30,529 nt of DNA, taken from positions 933 to 31,461 of the forward strand of contig JAAAUF010000240.1 in the NCBI GenBank assembly GCA_015499985.1, in the 5' to 3' direction. Of the stretch, positions 20,809-30,529 are shown one piece after another. The notes under the pieces are model-generated. The model did no database searches. It had not been told where the DNA came from and worked only from the letters and a program-made list of their open reading frames with translations. Positions within the stretch are counted from its first letter, which is position 1, and each line of letters opens with the position of its first letter. A program made the translations under genes and the position numbers. The stretch comes from Haplosporangium gracile. Lineage: Eukaryota > Mortierellomycota > Mortierellomycetes > Mortierellales > Mortierellaceae.

Positions 20809-21550
20809 AATGAACAAAAAGAAAAAAAAAACTGCACAACTGTTGAACACTGCCCTTGTTGATGCCCTTGTGCTTTTTCTTTGTCCGAGCGCGCGGAGGC
20901 GCGTGTGTTGCGCCTTTTGTGCTTTGCTGCTTACCTCTTTTCATCACTTTTTTTTTGCTATTTGAACGTACTCCTTGCATTCTCGCACGTTTATTTTTGT
21001 GTTGTTTTGATACCTCTGCGATCACCACTTTATGTTGTTTGATAATGAACGAAACGGATAGGCATGGTAGTTGTAAAGGTGGAGAGTAAAGCAGTCAAAA
21101 AGGTTTCGGCCATCTAATGCCTTTGTCCTCTCCACAAGCGGTCGTTTTTTTTTTCTCTTCAAGAAAAACGTGTGGAATACATTCCCCATTCGCCTGTTTA
21201 CAGATCATCGCCTTCCTTTAACTTTTGAGCCTACGAGAAACAATATAGCATGGTTGTGCCTCTGATGGGCCTGGTGGTGCTAAAGTTTTTTATGCTTCTG
21301 TCTGAGGAATAATCTCATACATTATGCATTGTTCGGTGGACTAGAACAATACAGGGCTTAAAGTACCAGAAATCAGTATCTAGACCCAGACGCAAATTGT
21401 AAGAACAGAAGATGTATAAAATGGTATATATAATGCTATATGCGATTAAGTATATTGATATTAAATATTACTCATCCGCTCTCTCTCTCTGTTCTCTACG
21501 CCAGCCACAGCTTTCTTCTACTGGCTCAGTGTCTATAACTTATTCAGCTC
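20809..21550. other. Intergenic, 3' flank of kelch gene
   Basis: The part next to the kelch stop codon (about 21410-21480) is very AT-rich (gtatatataatgc, ttaaatatt), as expected for a fungal 3' end. A basic Lys/Arg-rich minus-strand frame at 21028-20801 has no known homology pattern and is not called. The segment aggcgcgtgtg near 20895 is locally GC-rich. Nothing else is supported. Confidence 0.35.
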
Positions 21551-23960
21551 TTACTGCAGGATGGCTTGAGGTGCACCCTTGATAACAGGCACTTCCACAA
21601 AAGGTCCACTCTGAGGTCCACCCACCGGCCGCTTCGCACTTCCTGTCGTCGCAGCTCCTGTCGCAGACCCAGCAACACCATGCGAATCATGATACAAGCT
21701 CGAGTCCACTTTTGGTACCCCCTCATCACCCACCGACGCCTTGTACGGCGCCTCTCCTCTTTGTCCTTGCCCATACGCGACTTGATAAGCCCCCTGTTCA
21801 GGAGTCCCCATACTCGCTCCTGAAGATGGTGGAGGGGGGTAGTACACCGTGCCTGGAGACGGGAAAGATGCAGGGACAACTTCGGGCTGGTATGAGCGAC
21901 GGTAGAGGTGTCCGTTCTCGTCGACGTATTGCACATCTTCACCTGGTGCTCCGTTAGAATAGGCGACTTCTGTGCTGGGGCGGTGGTGGAATGTGTGATC
22001 GGGTGCTTGTTGCAGATAGGGTGAGTACTGCTGCTGGTGTTGCTCGTATCCGGTGTATCCTATTTGCTGAGGTTGGGGTTGGGGCTGTTGTTGATGATAG
22101 GGTGATTGGTCGTAGACTATCGGGGAGACGGTGGTGGATGATGGAGGCGGTTGTGGGGCATGGTGATTGGTTGGGATATGTCCGGCGGCACCAGCCACAA
22201 CAGCAGCAGCAGGTCCAGCACTACCAGTGTGATGATGTCCGTGTCCATTGATGGGACCACCAGCACCACCTGGAGCACTACCAGTGCAAGGAGCAGGATG
22301 AGATCCAGACTCAAGCTTAGAAGACGACGACGCAGCCACGGCATCATCGCCCCTCTTCCGAGTCCGTCTAAAGAACAAAAACGCCACCGCCGCAATTACA
22401 ACCACAGCTCCACAAATACCTCCAATCGCCCCGCCCGAAAGCCCTCCCTTCCCAGTTCCATTCCCTCCATTACCCCCCATCCCACCACCTCCATTCCCAG
22501 CCCCACCAGCAGCAGTCGAAGGGGTATAAGAAGTCTTCCACTGGCCCGTCGATAGCGAAAGCAACAACAAGTTATCCAATCCCGAAGGCAATCCACCAGC
22601 TACACTAGGGTTGTTATAGTACCCTCCCCAGATGATGAAAGTGTCATCGATGATTGTGCAGGCTGCATTGCCACGTCCACGTCCCGAGGCGAGCGGGATG
22701 GAGGTCCATGTCCAGGTGATTGTGTTGAGGATGTAGACGTTTGGGTCGGCTGTAGTTGCTCCGTTGAGGAATCCGCTGAACACAGCCACCAATGAGCCAT
22801 CGGCATCTATTGCGTAAAAACATGAAAGGGGTAGGCGAGCAGTGAGTCGGTGAGAGCGAAAGGGATGGAGGAAAGGAGATGGAATGGGATGAGGGCGTTT
22901 TCTTTTAGGGAGAGGGCGTGAGGAGGAGATGAAGGGGATGGACACAGGCAGATAGGCATGTATATCTCGTTTTTCTTTTTTTGCAGTGCCTGTCATCATG
23001 CAAACAAATAAGCAGACAGGCAAAGCGAACAAAAAAACAAAAAGAAAGGCAAAGGACTTACTGCTGGCGGCGCAGTGTGCAATACGGTTCTGACTGAATG
23101 GTCCGCTTGACGCCTATGAACAAACCAGAGTGAGCAACACAGTTCCACAACCTTGTCAGCATATCAAACATACCTCCCTGGATCCATTCCACTCTCGTTG
23201 TTCAACTCCAAATCTCACAAACAACAAAAAAAAAGAACGGTACCTGAGTAGTCCATCCTCCACTGGTAGGATTATAAGTCCAAAGACTCTGCGGGTAGTT
23301 CCCCGCACTAACACCGCCAATCAACAACATCGTCGCCGACTGCTTGACCCAAACCGCCGCATACGTCGAACTATTCTGAGGTGCAGACGCCGGTATGGCC
23401 GTCTCGGTCATCGACCTCGTCAACGGATCATATGTGTTCAAAACATTCGTACTCACTTCCCCAGAAGATCCCGCATTGCCCCCCAAGATATAAATCTTGG
23501 ATCCCGCCAAATTCGAGACGGCGTAAAAGTCCCTCCGACTCGTATCTGCTACCTGCGGTGGATTGGCCGCCGACCAGGTCTTGGACGAGATATCGAAAGT
23601 GTTGATCCAATTCGCCGCAACCTGGTTGTTGCTCGCTGCAGTGTCTCGACCGAATGTAATAAACGAGGACCCGTCAGAGGCCACACCTGCAGAATGAAAG
23701 GCGTTGTAAGGGCCCGGTGGGGATATGGAGGTCCAGGCTGGAGAGGAGGTGGTCCAGGCGGAGGAGAGGTCGAGGGCCCAAAAGGCTTGGATGAGGTTGT
23801 CGGCGTAGGTAGCTCCGCCTTGGATGTAGAAGGTGTTTCCAACTTTCGCAAACGCTGCTCCTCCACAGGGCTGAGGCTGGGCCTGTGCCAGGAGTAGTAG
23901 GGATGATGATGATGAAGAGGTGATGGCCAGACCCGCAAGCGCTAGTAATGCGATATGCAT
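21551..23960 (-). CDS. Secreted-type single-pass kelch-repeat protein
   Basis: Exons are 23960-23244, 23113-23062 and 22806-21551, for 2025 nt (674 residues) in consistent phase. The start was placed at MHIALLALAGLAITSS because it begins a signal peptide ending near LLAQAQPQ; an upstream in-frame ATG at 24137 would bury this signal. Residues about 30-360 form kelch/galactose-oxidase-like beta-propeller repeats. Each has the hydrophobic-GG turn and a downstream W: FYIQGGATYADN, KIYILGGNAG, MLLIGGVSAG and FIIWGGYYNN, with NTYDPLTRSM and WTYNPTSGGWTTQ. A Gly/Asn/Ala linker leads to one helix at about 382-402 (GAIGGICGAVVVIAAVAFLFF) followed by a stop-transfer RRTRKR. A cytoplasmic tail of about 270 residues is rich in Gln, Pro, His and Tyr. 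The architecture suggests a cell-surface adhesion or sensing protein; the ligand is unknown. Confidence 0.9.
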
Positions 23961-24690
23961 TGTGTATGTTTTGGTATGTGTCGTATGGAGAGTGGGTGCT
24001 GTGGATATATGTGTGTGTGGAGAGATTAGGGATAGAGCAAGGAGGAGGGGAGGGAGGGAGGAAAAAGGATGAAGAGGAGAAAAAGAAAAAGAAAAAGAAT
24101 GGTGCGAATTGAAGGAAAGGATATGCCGTTGCGACAAGGGTCAAAGGCAGGGAGTGAGAAGGAGAAAAGATGGGAAAAGAAAAGAAAAAGGAGGAGAAAA
24201 AAATGGAGAGATGGATAAGATGGAAGAGAAAGAAGAAAGATGAGAATATGGACGCAAGTGGTCAAGTAAAAGGAGGAGGTAGTGGGGACCGTTCAATGTA
24301 TGTATGTTTCTATTGGCAAAAAGAAAGAAAACCTGGGGACCGCATATGGATTGAGAAAAAGAAGGGGGTTGAAAAAAACAAGGGAGGGGGCTGGGCAACA
24401 AAGGATAACAAGGATAAGGGCAAAGTCAACAAACTGGATAAAATGAAGAAAAAAACGCGCTAATCGTGTGTGGGATAGATACATGATGGGTGGGACTATG
24501 TCGTGTTGCGATTAAATCCTAAAATAATTTTGGTCGTGAAAGCGGACTTGAGTGACACTGCCACACTGACATATACAGACACTGCTTGCTGGGAATAGAA
24601 CACAAACAGAGGGATAGAATGTTCGAAGGCAAAAGAGGATTCTTGGAAAGGGTACTTACAAGAAGAATGGTTCAATGACATAGCCCTCCT
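23961..24690 (-). promoter_or_regulatory. Leader and promoter of the kelch gene
   Basis: About 24030-24260 is purine-rich on the plus strand, giving a minus-strand C/T leader. Further up, the minus strand shows TATTTAAAAG (about 24714-24705), then ATGTCATTGAAC and a perfect donor GTAAGT (about 24681-24655). This fits a transcription start with a short spliced 5' untranslated exon, but no acceptor was proven. Confidence 0.35.
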
Positions 24691-25590
24691 CTATTGTCTG
24701 TCTTTTAAATAACAAGGGTAAACCTCGTACTTAGGGGTCAATACACCCATCAGGCACAATGTGCAACGTCTAGTTTTTCCGTTAGGCTGAACAAAAGAGA
24801 TCCATGCAAAGCGGGAGCACTGCCACATACATCTCCTCGGACTTGTCAATCACCATTTCAAGCGCGAAGAAGAACAATAGTCTCTTGTTTCCTTGCGGAA
24901 AGGATGAAAATCTCGAGCAAACGCATGACTTATGTTCGGTGGCCAGTGTGGCGAGACAAATCCGTGCATTTTTTTTCTTATCATTCTCCTGACATCTTTT
25001 CAACCTTCTATGTGCATCACCACATCAAGCCACACCGCCCACTTCCTCCTTCTCTCACCACCCGTTGTCACTCCGCCATTTTCATTCACTCATTCCTCCT
25101 CATTCACAAACGAACGACACTCATTCATAACTTTTGACATCTGAGACAACACAACTCGTTTAGGATGCGCTCGGACAAATACACAAAGAAAACACAAATG
25201 AACACAGGGTAGATGAATTCATATTGTAACTCACAAGAACCATGTCGGATGCCAGCAACCAAAAAAAAAAAAAAAAAAAAAAATAATATGAAAGAACCAA
25301 AAGACGGAGGAGCTTTTTTAACAGTTCTTTTTTTTTTATTTTTTTATTTATATGAAAAGCTATGAAGAGGTGAGATATTCTCTTAGTTGCGATGACAGGG
25401 GATGCAAACTGACGTAAAAAGAGATCAACTGGTGGTATCTGCGTTCCTTTGAAATTACATTTTCCTGGCCAAGGGCTGAGTAGTGGAATACGTTTATCAC
25501 ACGACGGCTGGTAACTCTTGCTGACTTGAGCAGCACGAAAGCTCATTTCAAAGACCTTGGATCTATGCAGTTCAAGGAACTTAAAAAGGA
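24691..25590. other. Intergenic, low complexity
   Basis: No supported gene. The segment contains an uninterrupted run of 23 A (25261-25283) and T-rich runs (about 25328-25350). I searched for a direct repeat flanking the A-run that would mark a retro-insertion and did not find one. Confidence 0.35.
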
Positions 25591-26205
25591 TCAAGGGATC
25601 TTCTCCTTGAAGGGCACGAGCATCTCTACAGAGCCATGCGCTCGTTTAGGCGTGGGTGTAGCACAAACAGGACCGCTAACCTGAAAACAACTTTCAAACA
25701 CAAGGATTTTGGAAGTAGGTACAGTACTAGAAAGGAACACGCACACACACACTTACGACGCATAGAAGTCAGATATAAACACCTTTGGAATCAACTCAGC
25801 CTTCCTCATCCCCATCTCAGCGCCACACCCTTTCTCTCCCTCCAACCAACTTTACCTGTCTTTCACTTGATGTACCACCATTTCATTCTCCTCTTCCCTC
25901 TTGTTCAGCCTCCCTCTGCAAGCGACAACTTGCCGCCTCAATTAAGCTTACCTTCGCATGGATTGTAATGTCTCGATCAATGACCCAATGGATCTCAATG
26001 GAGCTGTACAACCCTAATTTCTGCGAATAGAAGGAGCCACGATACAATAGGTAAATCTAGTTGAATTAAATAAAAGAATGAGAATTTCGGGTATCAGACA
26101 ACACTTGAGCAGAAAGAAGAAAGGAATAATAAAGATTCATGCGCACCAGGTGTTGTTGTTTTTTTCCACTGTTGAACACTTACCATAAGACGTGATGGGG
26201 CTCAT
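25591..26205 (-). CDS. Putative small spliced gene, 57 residues, no known family
   Basis: Minus-strand exons 26205-26184, 26013-25952 and 25680-25591 total 174 nt in consistent phase. Donors are GTAAGT and GTAAGC, and acceptors are AAATTAG and TTTTCAG. The first part of the product reads MSPITSYGLYSSIEIHW and the C-terminus reads MLVPFKEKIP. The start is in the good context gaccATGAg, and the open frame extends further upstream (GPTGANYNCQLHFEV), so a larger protein with another exon is possible. A pyrimidine-rich minus-strand leader (about 26440-26330) lies upstream, as for the other genes. A 26-nt segment (25782-25757) with its own splice signals could be an optional exon that would shift the frame. 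No domain is recognised, and the antisense strand is also partly open. Confidence 0.3.
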
Positions 26206-29115
26206 GGTCGTTACTATTACCTCAAAGTGGAGCTGGCAGTTGTAATTGGCACCAGTTGGTCCCAATGTCCCTCGATGAAAAAAAAATATTTACTTACTTT
26301 TCGTGACTTGGATTAAGGATAAGTATTTAAAGAAAGGGTGAAAAGTGTGCTGGATGAATAAAGGGAAGAGAACGATAGGAAAGGGCGATGAAGGGTCCGT
26401 CCGCTGAAAAAGTGTGAGGTGAGAGGGTGAAAAGAGAAAAGAGGTTCAATAGCAGTTGAGGTGGCAAGCTGCTGGGGATGATACCAACAAAGTATCAATG
26501 AAAGGAGGGGGGAAACTACATGATGACGAGGGAAAGTGTAAAGCAGAGGGGGATACGAACGAAAACAGTAGAAAAGAAAGTGCAGAAAAATGCGAATACC
26601 ATTGTTCAGATTGATGTAGGAGTCATGGTGAAATATGTAGGCAAAACCTTCTTTCGGACAACAACAGTTGGATCGAGATGTAGTGGCGGGTTGGAGACGA
26701 AGGCGGCAAAAGGAACAAAAAAATCAACCACCGTGCTGTGCGTGTGCGATGCACCACTATTATTTGTCGCTGACGGGAGAATTACTGCCCCCATCAAATT
26801 AAGGCGCGGTTGGAAAAATGCTATCTAGGAAGCGTTGGCAACGGATATCCACCTTCAAGCAGAATAAGACCATCACGTTGCAAAAGCAAGATGTTCCTAG
26901 ACGACTTTATCCATTTGAAGCTCCAGAAAAGGGCGATCAAAAAACACACAGCAAGCGGAGGAGTATCTTGTGTGCAGAAGGCTCTATTTCGTTTATTTAA
27001 AAAAAACACCATTGAGCAATTTTTTAATTGTGTACGTCTCGATGTGTAGTCATGTACGATACTTTGTCAGGAAAAGATGGAAATGAACGCGCATAGACTA
27101 GATAGAGAACCCAACTCTTGCTTTCTCCGATATCTCTTACTCATAAGGCACTATCGACATGCCTCGAACAATGGAGTTGGCGACTACGAAGGTGCTTTTT
27201 TCATATTGTCGACATAGGAACGGTGGGTTATCTCGTTTAGATGATATTCGTAATTTTTTCGGGGCAATCGGTTCGACGGAGGGGACAAGTCGCCCACGCC
27301 CAAGTCGGTCCACTTCCAAGACACGCGCACACATCAACAAACATAGAACACAAATGACTGGCAAGGGTTTCTTTGTTCCCTCCTCAATAAAATATCTCCG
27401 ATCCATGCATGCCTAGACCATTGTTTTGTTTGTACCTCTGGACCCTGCCACTTCCTCGCCATCCCATCACCTATTGTTTTCTTTATGAATAGTAGCCCGA
27501 AACGAAAAACAGGGTTCACGCTAGCCATTTTGGCAACGAAATAAGGTACTGTAGAAATTGGGACTTAAGAGATTAATAAAAGGGCTCCTTTTGGATTCAT
27601 CCCTCATGGTCAAAGAGGGGAAAGAGAAATGAAATAGAAAATGAAGAAAAGTAATGCTTGCCTGATGAGTGTCGGAAGGGGGCGAGACCATTACAGTTGC
27701 TGTTTTCTTGATTGTTTCGGTTGGTATGTATGCTGTTCCATTTGGAATGAACGTGATGGCAAAGCATGACCAACCAAACAAAGAGGCCGAACAAAACAGG
27801 CGACCCCTTAGTTGGTACAGAGCATTCCCTCCTTCCTTTCGTCGCCTCTCAGTTGCCGAGCGAGACATCAACAAATGGCGGATTTTGTGCGACATTGGGC
27901 CTACAACCATCGCTTTTCTTCTTTCCAACCCTGGGATTTGCGAAAGAAAAAAAAGTAGATGTGTCTTTCTGTGTGTCTCTCGGCACCACGCCGCCCTCGT
28001 TTTTTTTTTCCAGACCTGTCTGTAATATAATCTTGGTCAACGCCCAATCTCCTTCAATACAGAAAATAGAGGGAGGGAAGAGAAGTTATGTGCTTACGCC
28101 CTCCTTTTCGACAGCGGTATGATTTGAAAATAAGGCGCCAACTCGCGCGCTGCTTCAAAAGTGAGTTTATTATCCGTTCGTTGTTCACTCCTGTTCAGGC
28201 TGTACTCATTTTTATGCTACGGCGGTTTATTTTTGTCACTCGAAATTTCATTATCTTCTTTTGCTTTCGCATGCAGCACCCAAAATGGGATATGGGGATT
28301 GGGCCGCCGGCTATTGTCATTTTTGGCAATCATGGACACTACTCCGACAGATGCTGCTGCTGTGTCCTCCTTTTTTATTTTTGTAGAAATTGAAAATTGG
28401 GGTAGATTGGATAGGATTGAGAGAAGAGGGTGGGGGAGGGAGAACGAAACGGGGCACGATCGAGCGTCACTTTTGTTCTGTCCCAACATGTGCTTCGTGC
28501 CTATCTTTTCACAACAAGCCCCTCCCTCTCGCCCATTTGCAAGCAATAACCAAGTCCCATGGTAGATGTTTCTTGCTTTTGTCTCTTTGACGTTGACAGT
28601 TACTGATCCCCGGGCATTTTTCTTGCGTCTATTGCTTGTATGAGTGAACCCTTGAGCCGACCTCTTCCTCCAAAATCAAATGAAAGCTCCTCTCCTCTCC
28701 TTTGTAGATCGCACTAGAGCACATTTGCATATGTGTGCCAATAGATGAGCAAGGAGCAGTCCTTTTTCTCATTTCTTGACACAGGCACAACTTTGCCATT
28801 TTCTACTTTACTTGAATGGTGGAGGGGGTGCATTTGGCCAGAGAAAACCTTATGAATGCTATTTATGGTCCAATTTCCCTGTATCTATTATTCGACCCAA
28901 GGGCAAGAGAGACGACATTAAAAAAAAACTCTCCCGCTCCAGCCAATCAACCATTGGGTCGTTTCTAGAAGAAGGATGGGCTCTTTTTTTTTTTTTTTAC
29001 TTACTCTCTCACCAAATGTCTCTCTTTGGCTGTCAATTGTTTTTATAGTTTAATAGCTTCATTCTAACTGACAATGGAGAAAGCGGCGAGTGGACAGCGA
29101 GAGCACAAGAAAGGA
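26206..29115. other. Gene-poor interval of about 2.9 kb
   Basis: Several frames of 80-140 codons exist on both strands (for example 26520-26828 plus, 27160-27416 plus, 27669-28025 plus, 27928-27521 minus and 28161-28565 plus). None shows a known domain or a leader, start and splice pattern like the intact genes, and opposite frames overlap. No tRNA, rRNA or transposon end was identified. A transcribed non-coding or fast-evolving gene remains possible. Confidence 0.3.
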
Positions 29116-29174
29116 TACCCTGTACCCATACTTATACTTCCACTACCAGGGTACACATCAGCAACAAGTATGGG
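29116..29174. promoter_or_regulatory. Cluster of inverted repeats upstream of LysM gene
   Basis: TACCCTG (29116-29122) pairs with CAGGGTA (29147-29153), TGTACCC (29121-29127) with GGGTACA (29149-29155), and CCCATACTT (29125-29133) with AAGTATGGG (29166-29174). The cluster ends 36 bp before the TATA box. It may be a dyad binding site for a regulator; this is inference. Confidence 0.4.
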
Positions 29175-29209
29175 TTCAATGACCAGCCGTTCACAGTTCA
29201 CCATCCTTG

Positions 29210-29217
29210 TATAAAAG
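29210..29217 (+). promoter_or_regulatory. TATA box of LysM gene
   Basis: TATAAAAG lies 143 bp before the ATG and is followed by a C/T-rich leader (about 29236-29345). This is the clearest core promoter in the window and suggests strong or inducible transcription. Confidence 0.65.
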
Positions 29218-29360
29218 GGCCCCCGGCTGCCCACTCTTTTTTTTTCTTTAAGCAACCCTTCCCCTTCCAACTACACCCCCACAGCTAAACCCAGCCAACC
29301 CACTACCCTTACATACCCTAAAACTTTTACCCTCACATACCCCTACTCTAAATTATCATC

Positions 29361-30029
29361 ATGAAGTTCTCCGCCACCCTCCTCGTCCTCGCTGCCGTCG
29401 CCTCCTCGGCTATGGCCGTCGTCCCCATCCCCGTCAAGGGTGAGTCCCTTTTCGCCTTCTCCCAGAACACGACTTTACACCGTCCAAGGACATAAAATAT
29501 GAACCATACCATTTGAACTGACCAAATGAACTCACATTTTTTTGTTGACTCACATAGGCTGCCGCAAGACCGTCGTTGTCAAGTCCACCGACACTGGCTG
29601 CATCCAGTTGTAAGTGTTCACCTTCTGTTTCTTTCGACATGGACGCGAATGAGCAAGACATGCAACCACAGGAAAAAAAAAAGTCTTTGCTGTACTTCTG
29701 CATGGATATTAATTCCTCCTCCCTTCTACCTCCTTGCCAATTTCTCCACAACCCTCGATCAAAACAGTGCCGGTGACAACGGAACCACCTTCGCCAACTT
29801 GTTGAAGTGGAACGACAAGCTCCGCACGGACTGTGCCAACTTGGATGTCGGCCATCCCCTGTGCGTCTTGGGCCCCAAGGAGCCTACCAAGCCCACCAAG
29901 CCTACCAAGCCTACCATGCCTGCCAAGAAGCCTACCCCTAAGCCCAAGAAGCCTACTCACCCTAAGAAGCCTACCCCCACCAAGCCCAAGGAGACCTACG
30001 CCAAGCGCAACTTCATTAACAGACTTTAA
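29361..30029 (+). CDS. Small secreted LysM-domain protein with Lys-Pro-Thr tail
   Basis: Exons are 29361-29439, 29558-29609 and 29768-30029, for 393 nt (130 residues) with matching phases and GTGAGT/GTAAGT donors. MKFSATLLVLAAVASSAMA is a signal peptide. Residues about 27-75 form one LysM-like module: CRKTVVVKSTDTGCIQF, then NGTTFANLLKWND, CANLDVG and CVL. LysM modules bind chitin or other N-acetylglucosamine polymers, so the product probably acts in or on the cell wall or shields chitin outside the cell. The C-terminal half is a cationic repeat of KPT/KPK units (about residues 80-115). The end reads AKRNFINRL, where KR could be a Kex2-type cleavage site that would release a short peptide; that is inference. 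Codon use is strongly C-ending, unlike the flanking DNA, as in highly expressed genes. Single-LysM secreted proteins are common in fungi. Confidence 0.9.
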
Positions 30030-30136
30030 GTTAGTCCTGAGTTAAGAAGACGGGCAATGAAGGAAGAAAAAGGAGAGGGCCGGTCTCTTTCCTTTTTGTT
30101 CCTGAAAAAAAAAATCGTTTGACAATAACGTCGTCA

Positions 30137-30142
30137 AATAAA
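30137..30142 (+). terminator. Poly(A) signal of LysM gene
   Basis: AATAAA lies about 108 nt after the stop codon, followed by an A/C-rich segment (aacaacaacaacaac), a plausible fungal 3' end. Confidence 0.55.
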
Positions 30143-30529
30143 AAACAACAACAACAACAATACCCATATACTCTTATTGTGTTCCCTTTTTTTTCTTCTT
30201 CATCTTGCCACTTCCAACCCGCCACTCTTTGGCATTAGCGAACTCGTGTTTACCTTCATTTGTTCGTTCTCTCTTTAAGACAGCAATAAAAAGAGGCAAG
30301 AAGCCAAATCCGTTCAATCCGCAAGCAAATAGTTGAGGGCAAGAGCAAGAGTAAGAGCAACAGCGACAAAAAGGGAAACCAGGAAAAAACAAATGGACGC
30401 AAAAGAAGGGCTCTCAGAGTCAGTTACCTACCATTTTGGATTTACACTCGACTCATTCCGACCCTACCGAGTAATGACATCCTTACCCAGCTTGCCCACC
30501 TGGACCTTTCTTTTTTTTTTTTTTTTTTT
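30143..30529. other. Downstream flank ending in a T run
   Basis: No gene is supported. The last 19 bases are all T (30511-30529), which suggests that the contig or assembly stopped in a homopolymer. Confidence 0.5.

Noticed and set aside
23130..23897. Plus-strand frame of 255 residues
   Set aside because: Antisense to kelch exon 1, Arg-rich and without motifs.
23961..24137. Upstream in-frame ATG extending the kelch protein by 59 residues
   Set aside because: It would place a Ser/Phe/His-rich leader before a clear signal peptide; the 23960 start is better.
25261..25283. A23 run as the tail of a second retro-insertion
   Set aside because: No flanking direct repeat and no poly(A) signal pattern was found near it.
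27521..28025. Overlapping opposite-strand frames (118 and 135 residues)
   Set aside because: Neither has a recognisable domain, leader or splice pattern. One of them must be a shadow and both may be chance.
1..30529. tRNA, rRNA, CRISPR or bacterial operon signals
   Set aside because: No A/B-box pairs, cloverleaf candidates, rRNA-like blocks or repeat-spacer arrays were seen. The gene structure is eukaryotic.

Overview
The window reads as nuclear DNA of an early-diverging filamentous fungus, most likely Mortierellomycota (a Mortierella-type genome) or a close Mucoromycota relative. The reasons are a Crinkler (CRN) gene with a ubiquitin-like header, a P-loop ATPase and a nuclease-like tail, Sel1-repeat and CENP-B/DDE transposase remnants, a Frizzled-type receptor with a cysteine-rich ectodomain, and short GT-AG introns. 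This placement is inference from family content; no rRNA or tRNA marker is present.

Region 1 (238-6606, all minus strand) is a graveyard of accessory genes. It holds a decayed Sel1-repeat fragment, a decayed pogo/Tigger-like (CENP-B/DDE_1) transposase, and a CRN effector-type gene broken by a frameshift, an in-frame TGA and a second frameshift. The CRN gene also carries an insertion in its second intron with a 17-bp target-site duplication, an AATAAA signal and an oligo(A) end. This is the signature of a reverse-transcribed, LINE-mobilised insert.

Region 2 (7639-16979) is ordinary, well-preserved gene space. A plus-strand two-helix membrane protein (7639-8523) converges on a 10-exon GPI-type aspartyl protease (12167-8637) that contains a 7-nt micro-exon. 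A 5-exon Frizzled-like seven-helix receptor follows (16979-13274), with a first intron of about 1.55 kb. In each spliced gene the exon phases sum to a whole number of codons, which supports the models.

Region 3 (16980-29360) is gene-poor. The clear gene is a secreted, single-pass kelch-repeat protein (23960-21551). Two weak spliced candidates are proposed (20112-20645 plus; 26205-25591 minus). The rest is low-complexity, AT-rich or pyrimidine/purine-biased sequence.

Region 4 (29361-30529) holds a compact 3-exon secreted LysM protein with a canonical TATA box and poly(A) signal. The window then ends inside a T run.

Functionally, the intact genes share a cell-surface theme: GPI protease, Frizzled-like receptor, kelch receptor-like protein and secreted LysM. 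They are separate transcription units, not an operon. A recurrent feature is a strand-specific polypyrimidine leader just upstream of almost every start codon, which helps to orient genes.
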